Below are positions 9,089 through 17,996 of a stretch of DNA of 64,000 nt, in pieces (position 1 is the stretch's first letter; each line of letters opens with the position of its first letter). The position numbers and the translations under genes were made by a program. This DNA is from Limnohabitans sp. INBF002. Lineage in GTDB: Bacteria > Pseudomonadota > Gammaproteobacteria > Burkholderiales > Burkholderiaceae_C. The notes beneath the pieces were generated by a model that ran no database searches, had not been told where the DNA came from, and worked only from the letters and a program-made list of their open reading frames with translations. The DNA lies in assembly GCF_027924905.1 (NCBI RefSeq), contig NZ_AP027055.1, positions 558,001 through 622,000 on the forward strand, written 5' to 3'.

Positions 9089-10156
9089 ATGGGCGCGACG
9101 ATGTTTGCTTATGTTGGCTCACGCACCACACGTGAGCGCAATGCCCGAGGCGATGGCATCAGCGTTTTCAAATGCGACGCTGTCACCGGCCAGTTGAGCT
9201 TGGTGCAAGTGGTGGGTGATTTGGTGAATCCATCTTTTCTTGCACGCAACAAGGCAGGAGACCGCTTGTATGTTGTACACGGTGACTGTGAAGACATCAG
9301 TGCATTCAAGATTGATGCAGCATCGGGCAAGCTCGAATTTTTGAACCGTCAAAGCACAGAAGGTAAAAACCCTGTGCATTTAGCGCTCGATCCCACGGAG
9401 AAGTTTGTGGTGGTGTCCAACCACATCACGGGCACTTTGGTGGTGCTCCCTATTGCCGAGGATGGTTCGTTACTGCCTTTGACGCAGAAGGTGCAATTGA
9501 CGGGGGAACCCGGCCCGCATCGCAAAGAGCAACCCTTCACCAAACCACACTTCAACCCGTTTGACCCAAGTGGCCAATTTGTGTTGGTGCCAGACAAAGG
9601 ACTCGACAAAGTGTTTGCCTTCCGCTTTGCCGATGGTCAGTTACATGCTGCGGATGTACCCGATGTGGCAGCACGCGAAACATCGGGGCCTAGGCATTTG
9701 GCGTTTCACCCAACCAAGCCTTGGGTGTATGTGGTGAACGAGCTGGATTCCACCGTCACGGCGTATCACTTGGATGCGAAGACGGGAGCGCTCACACCTT
9801 TTCAAATCGTGTCGTCGCTGGCAGACACCTTCACAGCCAACAGCCGATCTTCTGAAATTGAAGTGGATCAGGCCGGACAAACTGTGTATGCCTCCAACCG
9901 GGGCGAGGATTCGATCGCGGTGTTCTCAGTCAATCCAGTGTCTGGACGTTTGACGTTGATTCAAACGCAAGCGGCCATGGGGCGTACGCCACGGTTCTTT
10001 GCCTTAGACCCCAGCAACCGCTGGATGTATGTGTTGAACGAGGACAGCGACACCATCGTGACCTTGGGGGTGAACTCGCAAGACGGCAGGCTCAGGCCCA
10101 CGCAACACGAAGTGCATTGCGGCAGCCCTGTGTGTATGGTGTTTGTCAGCGCTTAA
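9089..10156 (+). CDS. Lactonase-family beta-propeller protein (6-phosphogluconolactonase-like)
   Basis: A 355-residue seven-bladed propeller of the Pgl/lactonase family. Repeating blades carry motifs such as FAYVGSRTTRE at the start, GPHRKEQPFTKPHFNPFDPS, SGPRHLAFHPTKPWVYVVNELDSTVT and GRTPRFFALDPSNRWMYVLNEDSDTI. The family hydrolyses sugar lactones, and in this setting it probably opens a lactone intermediate made from the substrate of the aconitase cluster. The start is ATG 9089 right after the previous stop, or ATG 9101, which has GAGATGGG upstream. The tail overlaps the convergent LysR gene by 11 bp. Confidence 0.87.
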   Translation: MGATMFAYVGSRTTRERNARGDGISVFKCDAVTGQLSLVQVVGDLVNPSFLARNKAGDRLYVVHGDCEDISAFKIDAASGKLEFLNRQSTEGKNPVHLALDPTEKFVVVSNHITGTLVVLPIAEDGSLLPLTQKVQLTGEPGPHRKEQPFTKPHFNPFDPSGQFVLVPDKGLDKVFAFRFADGQLHAADVPDVAARETSGPRHLAFHPTKPWVYVVNELDSTVTAYHLDAKTGALTPFQIVSSLADTFTANSRSSEIEVDQAGQTVYASNRGEDSIAVFSVNPVSGRLTLIQTQAAMGRTPRFFALDPSNRWMYVLNEDSDTIVTLGVNSQDGRLRPTQHEVHCGSPVCMVFVSA

Positions 10157-11060
10157 ACGCCGCTGCTACAAAATCAATCAAGGCCTTCACCCGCACTGAG
10201 GTGCGGTGGCGTTCAGCGTAGATGGCATAGATGTCTGCATCGGGGCTGTTGTAGTTGGGTAGCAGTTGCACCAGTTTGCCAGTCTGTAAATATTTCTCTA
10301 CATCCCATTGCGCGCGCAGCAGCACGCCGTGGCCATCGAGCGCCCAGTTCAGCGCCACACCGCCATCGTTGGTGGTGAGGTTGCCGCGAATCTTCACGCT
10401 CTCGGTTTGTTGCTCTTTGGCTTTGCCCTTGGCGGTGGTGAAGCGCCACAGGCCATAGGCTTCGTCGCCTTGGCGTATGCCAATGCAGTTGTGTTTCACC
10501 AGGTCAGTTGGTGTTTTAGGTGTGCCAAATTTCTTGAGGTATGCGGGCGAGGCCACCACCACGCGTTGGTTGGCCGCAATGAAGCGGGCGATCGAGCGCG
10601 AGTCGGGCGGGTTGCCAAAGCGAAAGCAAATGTCAAACGCATCGTCGCCACTGGGCGGTGGGTTGACCGAGAGCTGTAACTGCACATCCACCTTGGGGTG
10701 CAGGCGTGTGAACTGTGAGATGAGGGGCGCAATGTGGCTGCGGCCAAAACCTAAAGTGGCGTTCACGCGCAGCAGGCCTTGCGGTGCAGCGGTGGCACCT
10801 AGCAAGTGGGTTTCAAGACCTTCGATGTCGCCCATGATTTTGCGGGCGTAGTCCAAATACACCTCACCCTCGGGCGTGAGGCCCATGCGCCGTGTGGTGC
10901 GGTTGACCAGCGGAATGCCTAAACGCGACTCCATCAACCCCAAGTGGCGGCTGACCGCTGCGGTAGAGATGCCTTGCTCGCGCGCGGCGGCACTGAGCGA
11001 GCCTGCGTTGGCTAACGCGATGAAAAAGCCTAAGTCGGCAGGGCTGATGAGCTTGGTCAT
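10146..11060 (-). CDS. LysR-family transcriptional regulator
   Basis: A 304-residue LysR protein. The N-terminal helix-turn-helix is at about 5-65 (FFIALANAGSLSAAAREQGISTAAVSRHLGLMESRLG). The periplasmic-binding-like effector domain (about 90-300) opens with GLLRVNATLGFGRSHIAPL. It is divergent from the Bug-ttdAB operon, as TtdR is from ttdAB in E. coli, so it probably responds to tartrate or a related acid. The 95-bp intergenic region has GGTTAA (11074-11079) and TTAACC (11107-11112) as an inverted pair that could be its site. The DNA-binding call is firm, the ligand inferred. Confidence 0.92.
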   Translation of the reverse strand: MTKLISPADLGFFIALANAGSLSAAAREQGISTAAVSRHLGLMESRLGIPLVNRTTRRMGLTPEGEVYLDYARKIMGDIEGLETHLLGATAAPQGLLRVNATLGFGRSHIAPLISQFTRLHPKVDVQLQLSVNPPPSGDDAFDICFRFGNPPDSRSIARFIAANQRVVVASPAYLKKFGTPKTPTDLVKHNCIGIRQGDEAYGLWRFTTAKGKAKEQQTESVKIRGNLTTNDGGVALNWALDGHGVLLRAQWDVEKYLQTGKLVQLLPNYNSPDADIYAIYAERHRTSVRVKALIDFVAAAFKR

Positions 11061-11155
11061 ATCTTTAGCTTTAGGTTAACAATGCTTTGAATATAGCGCT
11101 GAATTTTTAACCTTGAAAAATCTACAGTTGTTTCCAACAAACAAAAGGAGACAAC

Positions 11156-12124
11156 ATGTTGAGCAGGTTCAAAAAGCAAATGTGGGTGGCTGCCCTATGT
11201 GGCGCAGCAGGTTTGGCGCAGGCCCAAGCGTGGCCCAGCAAGACCATTACCATCGTCGTGCCGTTCCCACCCGGTGGCACGACCGACGTGTTGGCCCGTG
11301 CGGTGTCCACCAAGCTCTCGGCCAATTTGGGCCAGACCGTCATCGTCGACAACAAGCCCGGCGCAGGTGCCACCTTGGGTGCTGCACAAGTGGCCAAGGC
11401 CAATGCCGATGGCTACACCTTGCTGATGGGCGCGGTGCACCACACCATCGCCACCAGTGTGTACAAGGGCCTGACCTACAGCTTTGAAAAGGACTTCGCA
11501 CCGATCACCACCGTGGCCTTGGTGCCCAACGTGTTGGTGGTGAATGCCAAGTCGCCCTACAACAGCGTGAAAGACCTCGTGACCGCAGGCAAGGCCACAC
11601 CGGACAAACTGGCCTACGGCTCCAACGGCAACGGCACGGCGCAGCACATGATTGGCACGCAGTTTCAAATCGTGTCGGGCGCGCAAGTGCTGCATGTGCC
11701 CTACAAAGGCAGCGCACCGTTGACCACCGATTTGTTGGGCGGCCAAGTGGACATGTCGTTTGACACCGTCACGCCTGTGTTGCCTTTCATCAAAGAAGGC
11801 AAGTTAAAGCCATTGGCGGTGACCACGGCCAAGCGTTCTTCGGCTTTACCCAATGTGCCCACTTTGCAAGAGGCGGGTGTGCCCGGCATCGCGATTGGTA
11901 CTTGGTTTGGTTTGTTAGCGCCTGCTGCCACACCTAAAGATGTGGTGCAAAAACTCAACACTGAGATTGTGAAGATCATCCATTCCACCGAGTTCAAAAA
12001 GCAAATGTTGGATATCGGCGCAGAGCCCATCGGCAACAAGCCCGACGAGATGGCCAAACAAATCAAAGAAGAAACCGAAAAGTTTGCTGGTTTAGTCAAA
12101 GCAGGCAAGGTCACGCTCGACTGA
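11156..12124 (+). CDS. Bug-family substrate-binding protein of the tartrate dehydratase operon
   Basis: A 322-residue secreted protein with a signal peptide ending at AGLAQAQA (about residue 24). The Bug ligand loops are VVPFPPGGTTDVLARAV and VLHVPYKGSAPLTTDLLGGQVD. It is encoded 30 bp before ttdA on the same strand, so it is the likely receptor for tartrate or a similar dicarboxylate. No TctAB membrane partner is in the window. The ATG at 11156 follows an AAAGGAG ribosome site. The Bug assignment is firm, the ligand inferred from context. Confidence 0.93.
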   Translation: MLSRFKKQMWVAALCGAAGLAQAQAWPSKTITIVVPFPPGGTTDVLARAVSTKLSANLGQTVIVDNKPGAGATLGAAQVAKANADGYTLLMGAVHHTIATSVYKGLTYSFEKDFAPITTVALVPNVLVVNAKSPYNSVKDLVTAGKATPDKLAYGSNGNGTAQHMIGTQFQIVSGAQVLHVPYKGSAPLTTDLLGGQVDMSFDTVTPVLPFIKEGKLKPLAVTTAKRSSALPNVPTLQEAGVPGIAIGTWFGLLAPAATPKDVVQKLNTEIVKIIHSTEFKKQMLDIGAEPIGNKPDEMAKQIKEETEKFAGLVKAGKVTLD

Positions 12125-12154
12125 GCGCCCACCCATTTACCAAAGGAGTTCCCC

Positions 12155-13054
12155 GTGAACAAAGAAACAGCAATAGCAGACCTGACCCATGTGATGGCCA
12201 AGTTCACGTCGTACATCGGCAAGCGCTTGCCCACCGACGTGACCGAAAAGCTGGGCGAGTTGCGTGAAAAAGAAGTCAACTTCTTGGCCAAAGAGGTGTA
12301 CGAGTCCATGCGTCAAAACCAAGACGCCGCTGACAAGCTCGACCGCCCGAGCTGCCAAGACACCGGCGTCATTCAATACTTCCTCACCGCAGGTTCCAAC
12401 TTTCCGTTGTTGGGTGAGTTGGAAGAAATTTTGTTGGGCGCTACACAAGGCGCTACCAAAGACGGCCCACTGCGCCACAACGCGGTGGAGACCTTTGTCG
12501 AAAAAAACACAGGCACCAACACTGGTTCAAAAATTCCATGGCTCGATTGGGAAATCGTACCGGGTGACGACAGCGTCATCATCGATGTGTACATGGCAGG
12601 TGGCGGTTGCACCTTGCCCGGCGCAGCCAAAGTCTTGATGCCCGGGCAAGGCTACGAAGGCGTGGCCGAGTTTGTGTTTGACGTCATCACCTCACGCGGC
12701 GTGAATGCTTGTCCACCTTTGTTGGTCGGTGTGGGTGTGTCCACCTCGGCTGAAACGGCGGCACGTTTGTCGAAGAAAGCCATTCTTCGCCCCGTGACCT
12801 CGCGCCACAGCAACGACAACGCAGCCTTGATGGAAGAGCTGTTGACCGATGGCTTGAACGAGTTGGGCTTAGGCCCGCAAGGCTTGACGGGTAACAACAG
12901 CGTGATGGGCGTGAACATCGAGTCATCCGCACGTCACCCTTCCACCATTGGTGTGGCGGTGTCCACCGGCTGCTGGGCGCACCGTCGCGGCAAGATCAAG
13001 ATCAATGCCGACATGTCTTACGAAATCATTTCGCACAAAGGATTCAAGCTGTGA
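12155..13054 (+). CDS. ttdA: L(+)-tartrate dehydratase alpha subunit (class I fumarase family)
   Basis: A 299-residue [4Fe-4S] hydro-lyase subunit. The cluster cysteines are C67 (RPSCQDTG), C152 (AGGGCTLPG) and C273 ([10 protein letters not shown]). Long conserved blocks such as [29 protein letters not shown] and YEGVAEFVF closely resemble E. coli TtdA as remembered. TtdAB dehydrates L-tartrate to oxaloacetate. A two-subunit fumarase is the alternative, but the two-gene split and the LysR and Bug neighbours favour tartrate. It starts with GTG 12155 behind AAAGGAG and overlaps ttdB by four bases (GTGA). Confidence 0.86.
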   Translation: MNKETAIADLTHVMAKFTSYIGKRLPTDVTEKLGELREKEVNFLAKEVYESMRQNQDAADKLDRPSCQDTGVIQYFLTAGSNFPLLGELEEILLGATQGATKDGPLRHNAVETFVEKNTGTNTGSKIPWLDWEIVPGDDSVIIDVYMAGGGCTLPGAAKVLMPGQGYEGVAEFVFDVITSRGVNACPPLLVGVGVSTSAETAARLSKKAILRPVTSRHSNDNAALMEELLTDGLNELGLGPQGLTGNNSVMGVNIESSARHPSTIGVAVSTGCWAHRRGKIKINADMSYEIISHKGFKL

Positions 13055-13659
13055 AGAAAATTCTCACCACCCCCATCAAAGACGAAGACCTTGAGTCCTT
13101 GAACATCGGTGACGTGGTGTACCTCACAGGTACGCTGGTCACTTGCCGCGATGTGGCGCACCGCCGATTGATTGAGCTGGGACGCGAGCTGCCCGTCAAC
13201 TTAGAAGGTGGCGCGATTTTTCATGCTGGCCCCATCGTGCGCCAAAAAGAAAACGGCGAATACGAAATGGTGTCCATTGGCCCCACCACCAGTATGCGCA
13301 TGGAAAAGTTTGAAAAAGAATTCATCAAACGCACCGGCGTGAAACTGATTGTGGGCAAAGGCGGCATGGGCCCTGAAACACAAGCAGGTTGCATGGAAAA
13401 CAAAGCTGTGCATGCCATCTTTCCAGGTGGTTGTGCTGTGTTGGCCGCCACGCAAGTGGAGAAGATTGAAGCCGCTGAGTGGACTGACCTAGGCATGCCC
13501 GAAACCTTGTGGGTCAACCGCGTGAAAGAGTTTGGCCCCTTGATCATCTCGATTGACACCAAAGGTAAAAACTTGATCGAAGAGAACAAAGCGGTGTTCA
13601 ACGAAAAGAAGAAACCGATTCTTGAACGCATCAATCAGCAAATTCGCTTCATCAAGTAA
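13051..13659 (+). CDS. ttdB: L(+)-tartrate dehydratase beta subunit
   Basis: A 202-residue fumarase C-terminal-type domain. It begins [17 protein letters not shown] and contains [46 protein letters not shown] and [19 protein letters not shown] text (LIISIDTKG). These match E. coli TtdB closely from memory. It pairs with TtdA to form the active dehydratase. GTG 13051 overlaps the ttdA stop by four bases, which couples translation and keeps subunit amounts equal. A strong hairpin terminator follows at 13683. Confidence 0.86.
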   Translation: MKKILTTPIKDEDLESLNIGDVVYLTGTLVTCRDVAHRRLIELGRELPVNLEGGAIFHAGPIVRQKENGEYEMVSIGPTTSMRMEKFEKEFIKRTGVKLIVGKGGMGPETQAGCMENKAVHAIFPGGCAVLAATQVEKIEAAEWTDLGMPETLWVNRVKEFGPLIISIDTKGKNLIEENKAVFNEKKKPILERINQQIRFIK

Positions 13660-13682
13660 GCCTGATCGATTCAGCTTTCATG

Positions 13683-13704
13683 GCCACCTTCGGGTGGCTT
13701 TTTT
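13683..13704 (+). terminator. Rho-independent terminator after ttdB
   Basis: A six-bp stem GCCACC (13683-13688) and GGTGGC (13693-13698) closes on a stable TTCG loop, followed at once by six T residues (13699-13704). It lies 24 bp after the ttdB stop and ends the Bug-ttdAB operon. Confidence 0.88.
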
Positions 13705-13847
13705 GTGGTCATGTGATAGAGGTGCCAGCGCATCGCTTACCATTCCCCCCGCTCATGCCACTCGCATGAGCAACCTGCCTTCGAGGCATTGAAGCCCAGC
13801 TTCTCATATGCGCCGACAGGTTTCCCTTCACATTCACGGAGTCCTTT

Positions 13848-15182
13848 ATGACCACCGCACGTCGCACCCTCATCAAGGGCGCGGCAGCATTGGGCGCGCT
13901 GTCTGCAGCGTCTAGTTCTGTCATCGCTCAGCCTTTTCTTTTTTCTCCTTCCACCGAGTTGTTGCCCAAGGGCAAAAAGCGCCGCGTGGTGGTGTTGGGT
14001 GGTGGCTGGGGTGGCTTAGCCACCGCGCGCCATTTGCGCGAAGACGCGCCCGACCTCGAAGTGGTGTTGCTTGAGAAGAACCCCATCTTCTGGTCTTGCC
14101 CCTTGAGCAACAAATGGTTGGTGGATGTGGTGGACACCTCGTTCCTCGTGCACTCGTACACCGCCGCTGCCGAGCGCATGGGCTACACGTTTGTGCAAAC
14201 CGAAATCACCGACATTGACCGCGACAAAAAGCGCGTGCACACCGCACAAGGCTATGTGGACTATGACTGGTTGGTGGTGTCTGCCGGTATTCGCGTGACC
14301 TACGAGCCTTGGTTTGGCAACGACCGAGCCGCAGCGGCCTACACACAAAAGCATTTCTCTAGCGCGTATGTGCCCAGCTCTGAGCACTTGGCGTTGAAGC
14401 AAAAAATCAAAGGCTTCAAAGGCGGCACGTTTGTCATGACCTTGCCTCCGCCACCGCACCGCTGCCCACCGTCACCGTACGAGCGCGCGTGTTTGATGGC
14501 CAGTTATTTCCAGAAGAACAAAATCCCCGCGAAGATTTTGATCCTCGACCCCAAGCCCCGCATCATGCCGATTGGCGGCGGTTACCGCATGGCGTTTGAT
14601 GAGCTGTACCACGACGTCATCACCTACGTGCCCAACGCCGGCGTGAAAGAGCTAGACCCGTACAACAAAGTGGTGAAGACGATGGCGGGCGACTTTAAGT
14701 TTGACGACGCCATCTTCATGGGCCACCACCAAGCGGCCGACCTCGTGTGGAAGATGGGCGCGATTGGCAAGAACGCCGAAGGCAAGCCCACCACATGGGC
14801 GGCGGTGCATCCTGAGTTTTACAACTTGAAGGACGACCCGAATGTGTTTGTGATTGGCGACAGCGTGGGCGCGGTATCACCGCAGTTTGGCCACTATCCC
14901 AAGAGCGGCCACATCGCCAACCGCATGGGCCGCAGTGTGTCGACCTACATCGCGCAGCAGTCCAAAGGCCAACCGATGAAGCCCGTCATCATCGACAACC
15001 TTTGCTACATGTTGGTCAACACCGAACCCCTCGAAGCCATCAACGTCAAGTTTGATTACAAGATGGGCGCAGAGGGCCACTTGCTGCAAACCGTCACCGA
15101 TGACAACTTCCGTCGCCAAGAGTTGTGGCAAGCCGACTTGCAGTGGTACGGCAACATGGTGAAAGATTTCACCGGCGCTTAA
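13848..15182 (+). CDS. FAD-dependent sulfide dehydrogenase-like flavoprotein (FccB/SoxF type)
   Basis: A 444-residue protein with a twin-arginine signal (TARRTLIKGAAALGALSA). The FAD fold is at 46-75 (VVVLGGGWGGLATARHL). Two cysteines equivalent to the redox disulfide of flavocytochrome c sulfide dehydrogenase are present: C206 in HRCPPSPYERAC and C386 in IDNLCYML. GDSVGAVSPQFGHYPKSGHIA is the second FAD-binding segment. FccB is normally paired with a cytochrome c subunit; no fccA or sox gene is nearby, so the electron acceptor is unknown. It is periplasmic by signal. The stop overlaps the convergent Bug gene by four bases. Confidence 0.84.
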   Translation: MTTARRTLIKGAAALGALSAASSSVIAQPFLFSPSTELLPKGKKRRVVVLGGGWGGLATARHLREDAPDLEVVLLEKNPIFWSCPLSNKWLVDVVDTSFLVHSYTAAAERMGYTFVQTEITDIDRDKKRVHTAQGYVDYDWLVVSAGIRVTYEPWFGNDRAAAAYTQKHFSSAYVPSSEHLALKQKIKGFKGGTFVMTLPPPPHRCPPSPYERACLMASYFQKNKIPAKILILDPKPRIMPIGGGYRMAFDELYHDVITYVPNAGVKELDPYNKVVKTMAGDFKFDDAIFMGHHQAADLVWKMGAIGKNAEGKPTTWAAVHPEFYNLKDDPNVFVIGDSVGAVSPQFGHYPKSGHIANRMGRSVSTYIAQQSKGQPMKPVIIDNLCYMLVNTEPLEAINVKFDYKMGAEGHLLQTVTDDNFRRQELWQADLQWYGNMVKDFTGA

Positions 15183-16183
15183 ATGCCCTCGGGCTTGATT
15201 TGCGCTCGCGCAATCACGGGTTTCCAACGCGCTTGTTCGAGTTTGATGAAAGCTTCAAACTCGGCGCGCGTGTTGCCAATTGCCAGGGCCGTGTCTTGGC
15301 TGAGCTTGTCATGCACGACCTTGCTGCGCGCGGCAGCGATGGCTTCTTTTTCTAACTTGTCGAGGTGTGTTTTGGGCATCTTGCTCGGTGCCATCAAGCC
15401 GTACCACTGCGTCATCTCGAAGCCTTTGAAGCCTTGTTCGGCCACGGTGGGTACATCGGGCAGCAAGGGCAAGCGTGTGCTGCTGCCCGTGGCAATGCAA
15501 CGCAGCTTGCCGGCTTTGATGAACTGCAACAGGGCCGGTGCGCCAACCGCTGCGGCTTGCAAGCGACCGGCCATCAAATCGGTCAGCATGGGGCCGGTGC
15601 CGCGATAAGGCACGTGCAGCACAAAAATGTCCGCTGCCATCTTCAGATATTCAAACGCCAAGTGGCCTGCGCTGCCGTTGCCTGCAGAGCCGTAGTTGAG
15701 TTTGCCTGGGTTGGCTTTGGCGTAGGCCACAAACTCTTTGAGGTTCTTCACGGGCAGGTCGGGATGCACCACGTACAAGCTGGGCACTTTGGAAATCAGT
15801 GTCATGGGCGTGAAGTCTTTGTTCACGTCATACGACAGCTTTGGGAAGATGTAGGGGTTGACCGCCAAGGTGCCGATGTGGCCCAAGACGAGGGTGTGTT
15901 CGTCAGTTGAGTTGGCCACCTCTTGCATGGCAATGTTGCCTGCGCCGCCGGGTTTGTTGTCCACAAACACGTTTTGGCCCACCGTCTTGGCCATTTCGCC
16001 AGCCAAGGCGCGCGCCACAATTTCAGAGCTGCCGCCCGGTGCAAACGGCACCACCAAACGCAAAGGTTTGCTGGGCCACGCAGCCTCTGCGTGTGCGAGT
16101 ACCGGGGACAGGCCGAGCGCAGATGCTGCCGTGCTGGCCAACAGTTGGCGGCGATTGAGCGATGAGGTGTGCAGGTCGTTCAT
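15179..16183 (-). CDS. Bug-family substrate-binding protein (Tat-type signal)
   Basis: A 334-residue protein beginning MNDLHTSSLNRRQLLASTAA, a twin-arginine-like leader cleaved near LAHAEA. The Bug loops are VVPFAPGGSSEIVARALAGE and VLHVPYRGTGPMLTDLMAGR. It is second in the GntR-Bug-Bug operon, 17 bp after the previous Bug gene. Two different Bug receptors in one operon suggest two related ligands or a duplicated uptake step for the substrate of the divergent amidohydrolase. No permease genes are nearby. Confidence 0.92.
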   Translation of the reverse strand: MNDLHTSSLNRRQLLASTAASALGLSPVLAHAEAAWPSKPLRLVVPFAPGGSSEIVARALAGEMAKTVGQNVFVDNKPGGAGNIAMQEVANSTDEHTLVLGHIGTLAVNPYIFPKLSYDVNKDFTPMTLISKVPSLYVVHPDLPVKNLKEFVAYAKANPGKLNYGSAGNGSAGHLAFEYLKMAADIFVLHVPYRGTGPMLTDLMAGRLQAAAVGAPALLQFIKAGKLRCIATGSSTRLPLLPDVPTVAEQGFKGFEMTQWYGLMAPSKMPKTHLDKLEKEAIAAARSKVVHDKLSQDTALAIGNTRAEFEAFIKLEQARWKPVIARAQIKPEGI

Positions 16184-16200
16184 AGGTTTCTTTCAACAAT

Positions 16201-17199
16201 TTATTCGGTGGTGATGCCACGCTCCTTGATGACGTGGCTCCACAGGTTGATTTGTTGCTCAATGAATTTCTTGGCTTGCTCAGGCGAACCTTTTTGAATA
16301 TCACCACCCAGCTGCGCCACGCGTGCTTTGACTTCGGGTGATTCCAACGCTTGTTGGAATGCAGCTGCCAATTTGTTCACCACAGGTTCGGGTGTGTTGG
16401 CGGGGGCGAACACGGCGTTCCACTCGTAAATCTCTGCGCCTTTCAACCCAGACTCGGCCAATGTAGGGACATCGGGCAAGATGGGCGAACGTTTGGCCGA
16501 TGTCACCGCCAGCGCTTTGAGCTTGCCCGACTGCACATGTTGCAGCGTGGAAGCTAGGTTGCCAAAGAACAGTGGTACCTGGCCGCCAATCACATCATTC
16601 AAGGCAGGGCCACCGCCTTTGTAGGGCACGTGCACCATGTCAACTTTGGCTGCAGACTCAAACAATGCGCCTGCCAGATGCTGGGCTGATCCGTTGCCCG
16701 AGGAGGCATACGACACCGCATCTTTGCTTTTGCGCGCAGCTGCGGTCAACTCAGAAATATTTTTGGCAGGAAAGTTGGCGTTGACCAACACCACGTTTGG
16801 AAACAAAGCCACCACGCCAATGGGTTTGAAGGCTTTGAGGCTGTCATAGGGTAGCTTGGGGTACAGGGCTGGATTGGCTGAAAAAGAGGATGCATCCAGC
16901 ATCAGTGTGTAGCCATCGGGTGCGGCCTTGGCCACCGCCGAGGCGCCAATTTGGCCACTCGCGCCAGGCTTGTTCTCGATGATCACGGGCTGACCCAAGG
17001 CTTCACCCATCTTGGGTGCAATGAGGCGAGCCATGGCATCCGCGCCGCCGCCCGGTGGGTAAGTGACCACCAAGGTGACGGGCTTGTTGGGGAATGCGCT
17101 CTGTGCCATGGCTGGTGTTGCTACGCCGTGCAAAGCCAATGATGCCAAGGCCAACGTTGTCAGCGCATGGCGGCGAATAAGGGGTGTGTCGTGACGCAT
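16201..17199 (-). CDS. Bug-family substrate-binding protein
   Basis: A 332-residue protein starting MRHDTPLIRRHALTTLALAS, with cleavage near TPAMAQS. The mature part has NKPVTLVVTYPPGGGADAMARL and VHVPYKGGGPALNDVIGGQV, both Bug ligand loops. ATG 17199 is chosen because GGAGA lies just upstream and the signal peptide begins there; an upstream in-frame extension to 17292 would run into the GntR gene. It follows the HutC-type regulator gene by 26 bp and probably brings in the regulator's effector or its precursor. Confidence 0.92.
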   Translation of the reverse strand: MRHDTPLIRRHALTTLALASLALHGVATPAMAQSAFPNKPVTLVVTYPPGGGADAMARLIAPKMGEALGQPVIIENKPGASGQIGASAVAKAAPDGYTLMLDASSFSANPALYPKLPYDSLKAFKPIGVVALFPNVVLVNANFPAKNISELTAAARKSKDAVSYASSGNGSAQHLAGALFESAAKVDMVHVPYKGGGPALNDVIGGQVPLFFGNLASTLQHVQSGKLKALAVTSAKRSPILPDVPTLAESGLKGAEIYEWNAVFAPANTPEPVVNKLAAAFQQALESPEVKARVAQLGGDIQKGSPEQAKKFIEQQINLWSHVIKERGITTE

Positions 17200-17225
17200 G
17201 TCGTGTCTCCTTTGAATATATGTGT

Positions 17226-17966
17226 TTACTGCAGTTGCGTGGTGTACTTGAACGAAAACGCATCGCCACGTGTGGTGCGCAATTCGACGCAACGCCCGGC
17301 CATGTCAAACGCTTGGCGTTCGACCTGTACACACGGGTGCGCAGCTGCCAGTTTGAGTCGTTTGGCTTGGGTGGCGTTGAGCTGCGAGAAGCTCAGGCTG
17401 TCTTGTGTTTTTTGAATCACGATGCCGCAGCGTTGTTGGTACATGGGGTAGAGCAAGTCGTCCCATACGTCCGTGTCAGAATCCGCCAGTTTTCCAAAAA
17501 GTGGCAGAGGCAAGACGATGGTTTCTAGCAAACAAGGCTCGTGGCTCAAACTGCGTAAGCGTTCAAGGTGCAGTACTTGAGCATCTGGCGGCAGGCCAAA
17601 AACGCTGGCCTCTTGTGAAGTGGCACGCCGCAAGCGGCTGGACAGGATGCGTGATTGCGGGGTTTCGCTGGTGCCGTCATCGACACCACGAAAACGAAAG
17701 AAACGCATCATCGATGCGCCGTCCACCCCTTTGGTCACAAAGGTGCCTTTGCCGTGACGGCGTTGCAACACGCCATCTTCCACCAGCAATGACAGGGCTT
17801 GTCGGATGGTTCCCAATGCCACGCCGTAGCTTTGAGCCAGCGCTGATTCCGAGGGGATCATTTCGCCTGGCGCCCATTCACCTTGCAAGATGCGATCGCG
17901 CAAGGCCAACGCCAGTTTGCCGTAGCGGCTCTGGCCAGGTGTTTGGGTGAGGGTTGCGGTGCTCAT
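17226..17966 (-). CDS. GntR-family regulator, HutC/UTRA type
   Basis: A 246-residue regulator. The winged helix (about 15-80) carries GEWAPGEMIPSESALAQSYGVALGTIRQALSLL split over helix-turn-helix and wing, then RRHGKGTFV. The UTRA effector domain (about 100-240) contains SSRLRRATSQEASVFGLPPDAQVLHLERLR. It heads an operon with two Bug genes and is divergent from the amidohydrolase at 17997, only 30 bp away. That gap contains overlapping TCTAG palindromes, its probable operator. It likely represses both directions until the imported ligand binds. Confidence 0.92.
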   Translation of the reverse strand: MSTATLTQTPGQSRYGKLALALRDRILQGEWAPGEMIPSESALAQSYGVALGTIRQALSLLVEDGVLQRRHGKGTFVTKGVDGASMMRFFRFRGVDDGTSETPQSRILSSRLRRATSQEASVFGLPPDAQVLHLERLRSLSHEPCLLETIVLPLPLFGKLADSDTDVWDDLLYPMYQQRCGIVIQKTQDSLSFSQLNATQAKRLKLAAAHPCVQVERQAFDMAGRCVELRTTRGDAFSFKYTTQLQ

Positions 17967-17975
17967 GGTTTGAAA

Positions 17976-17996
17976 CTAGACATCTAGAGGACTAGA
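17976..17996. promoter_or_regulatory. Overlapping TCTAG/CTAGA palindromes, likely operator of the HutC-type regulator
   Basis: CTAGA (17976-17980), TCTAG (17983-17987) and CTAGA (17992-17996) form two overlapping inverted repeats. The site fills the 30-bp gap between the divergent start codons at 17966 and 17997. A protein bound here would cover both translation starts and the promoters nearby. The repeats are seen directly; binding by the adjacent GntR protein is inferred. Confidence 0.62.
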
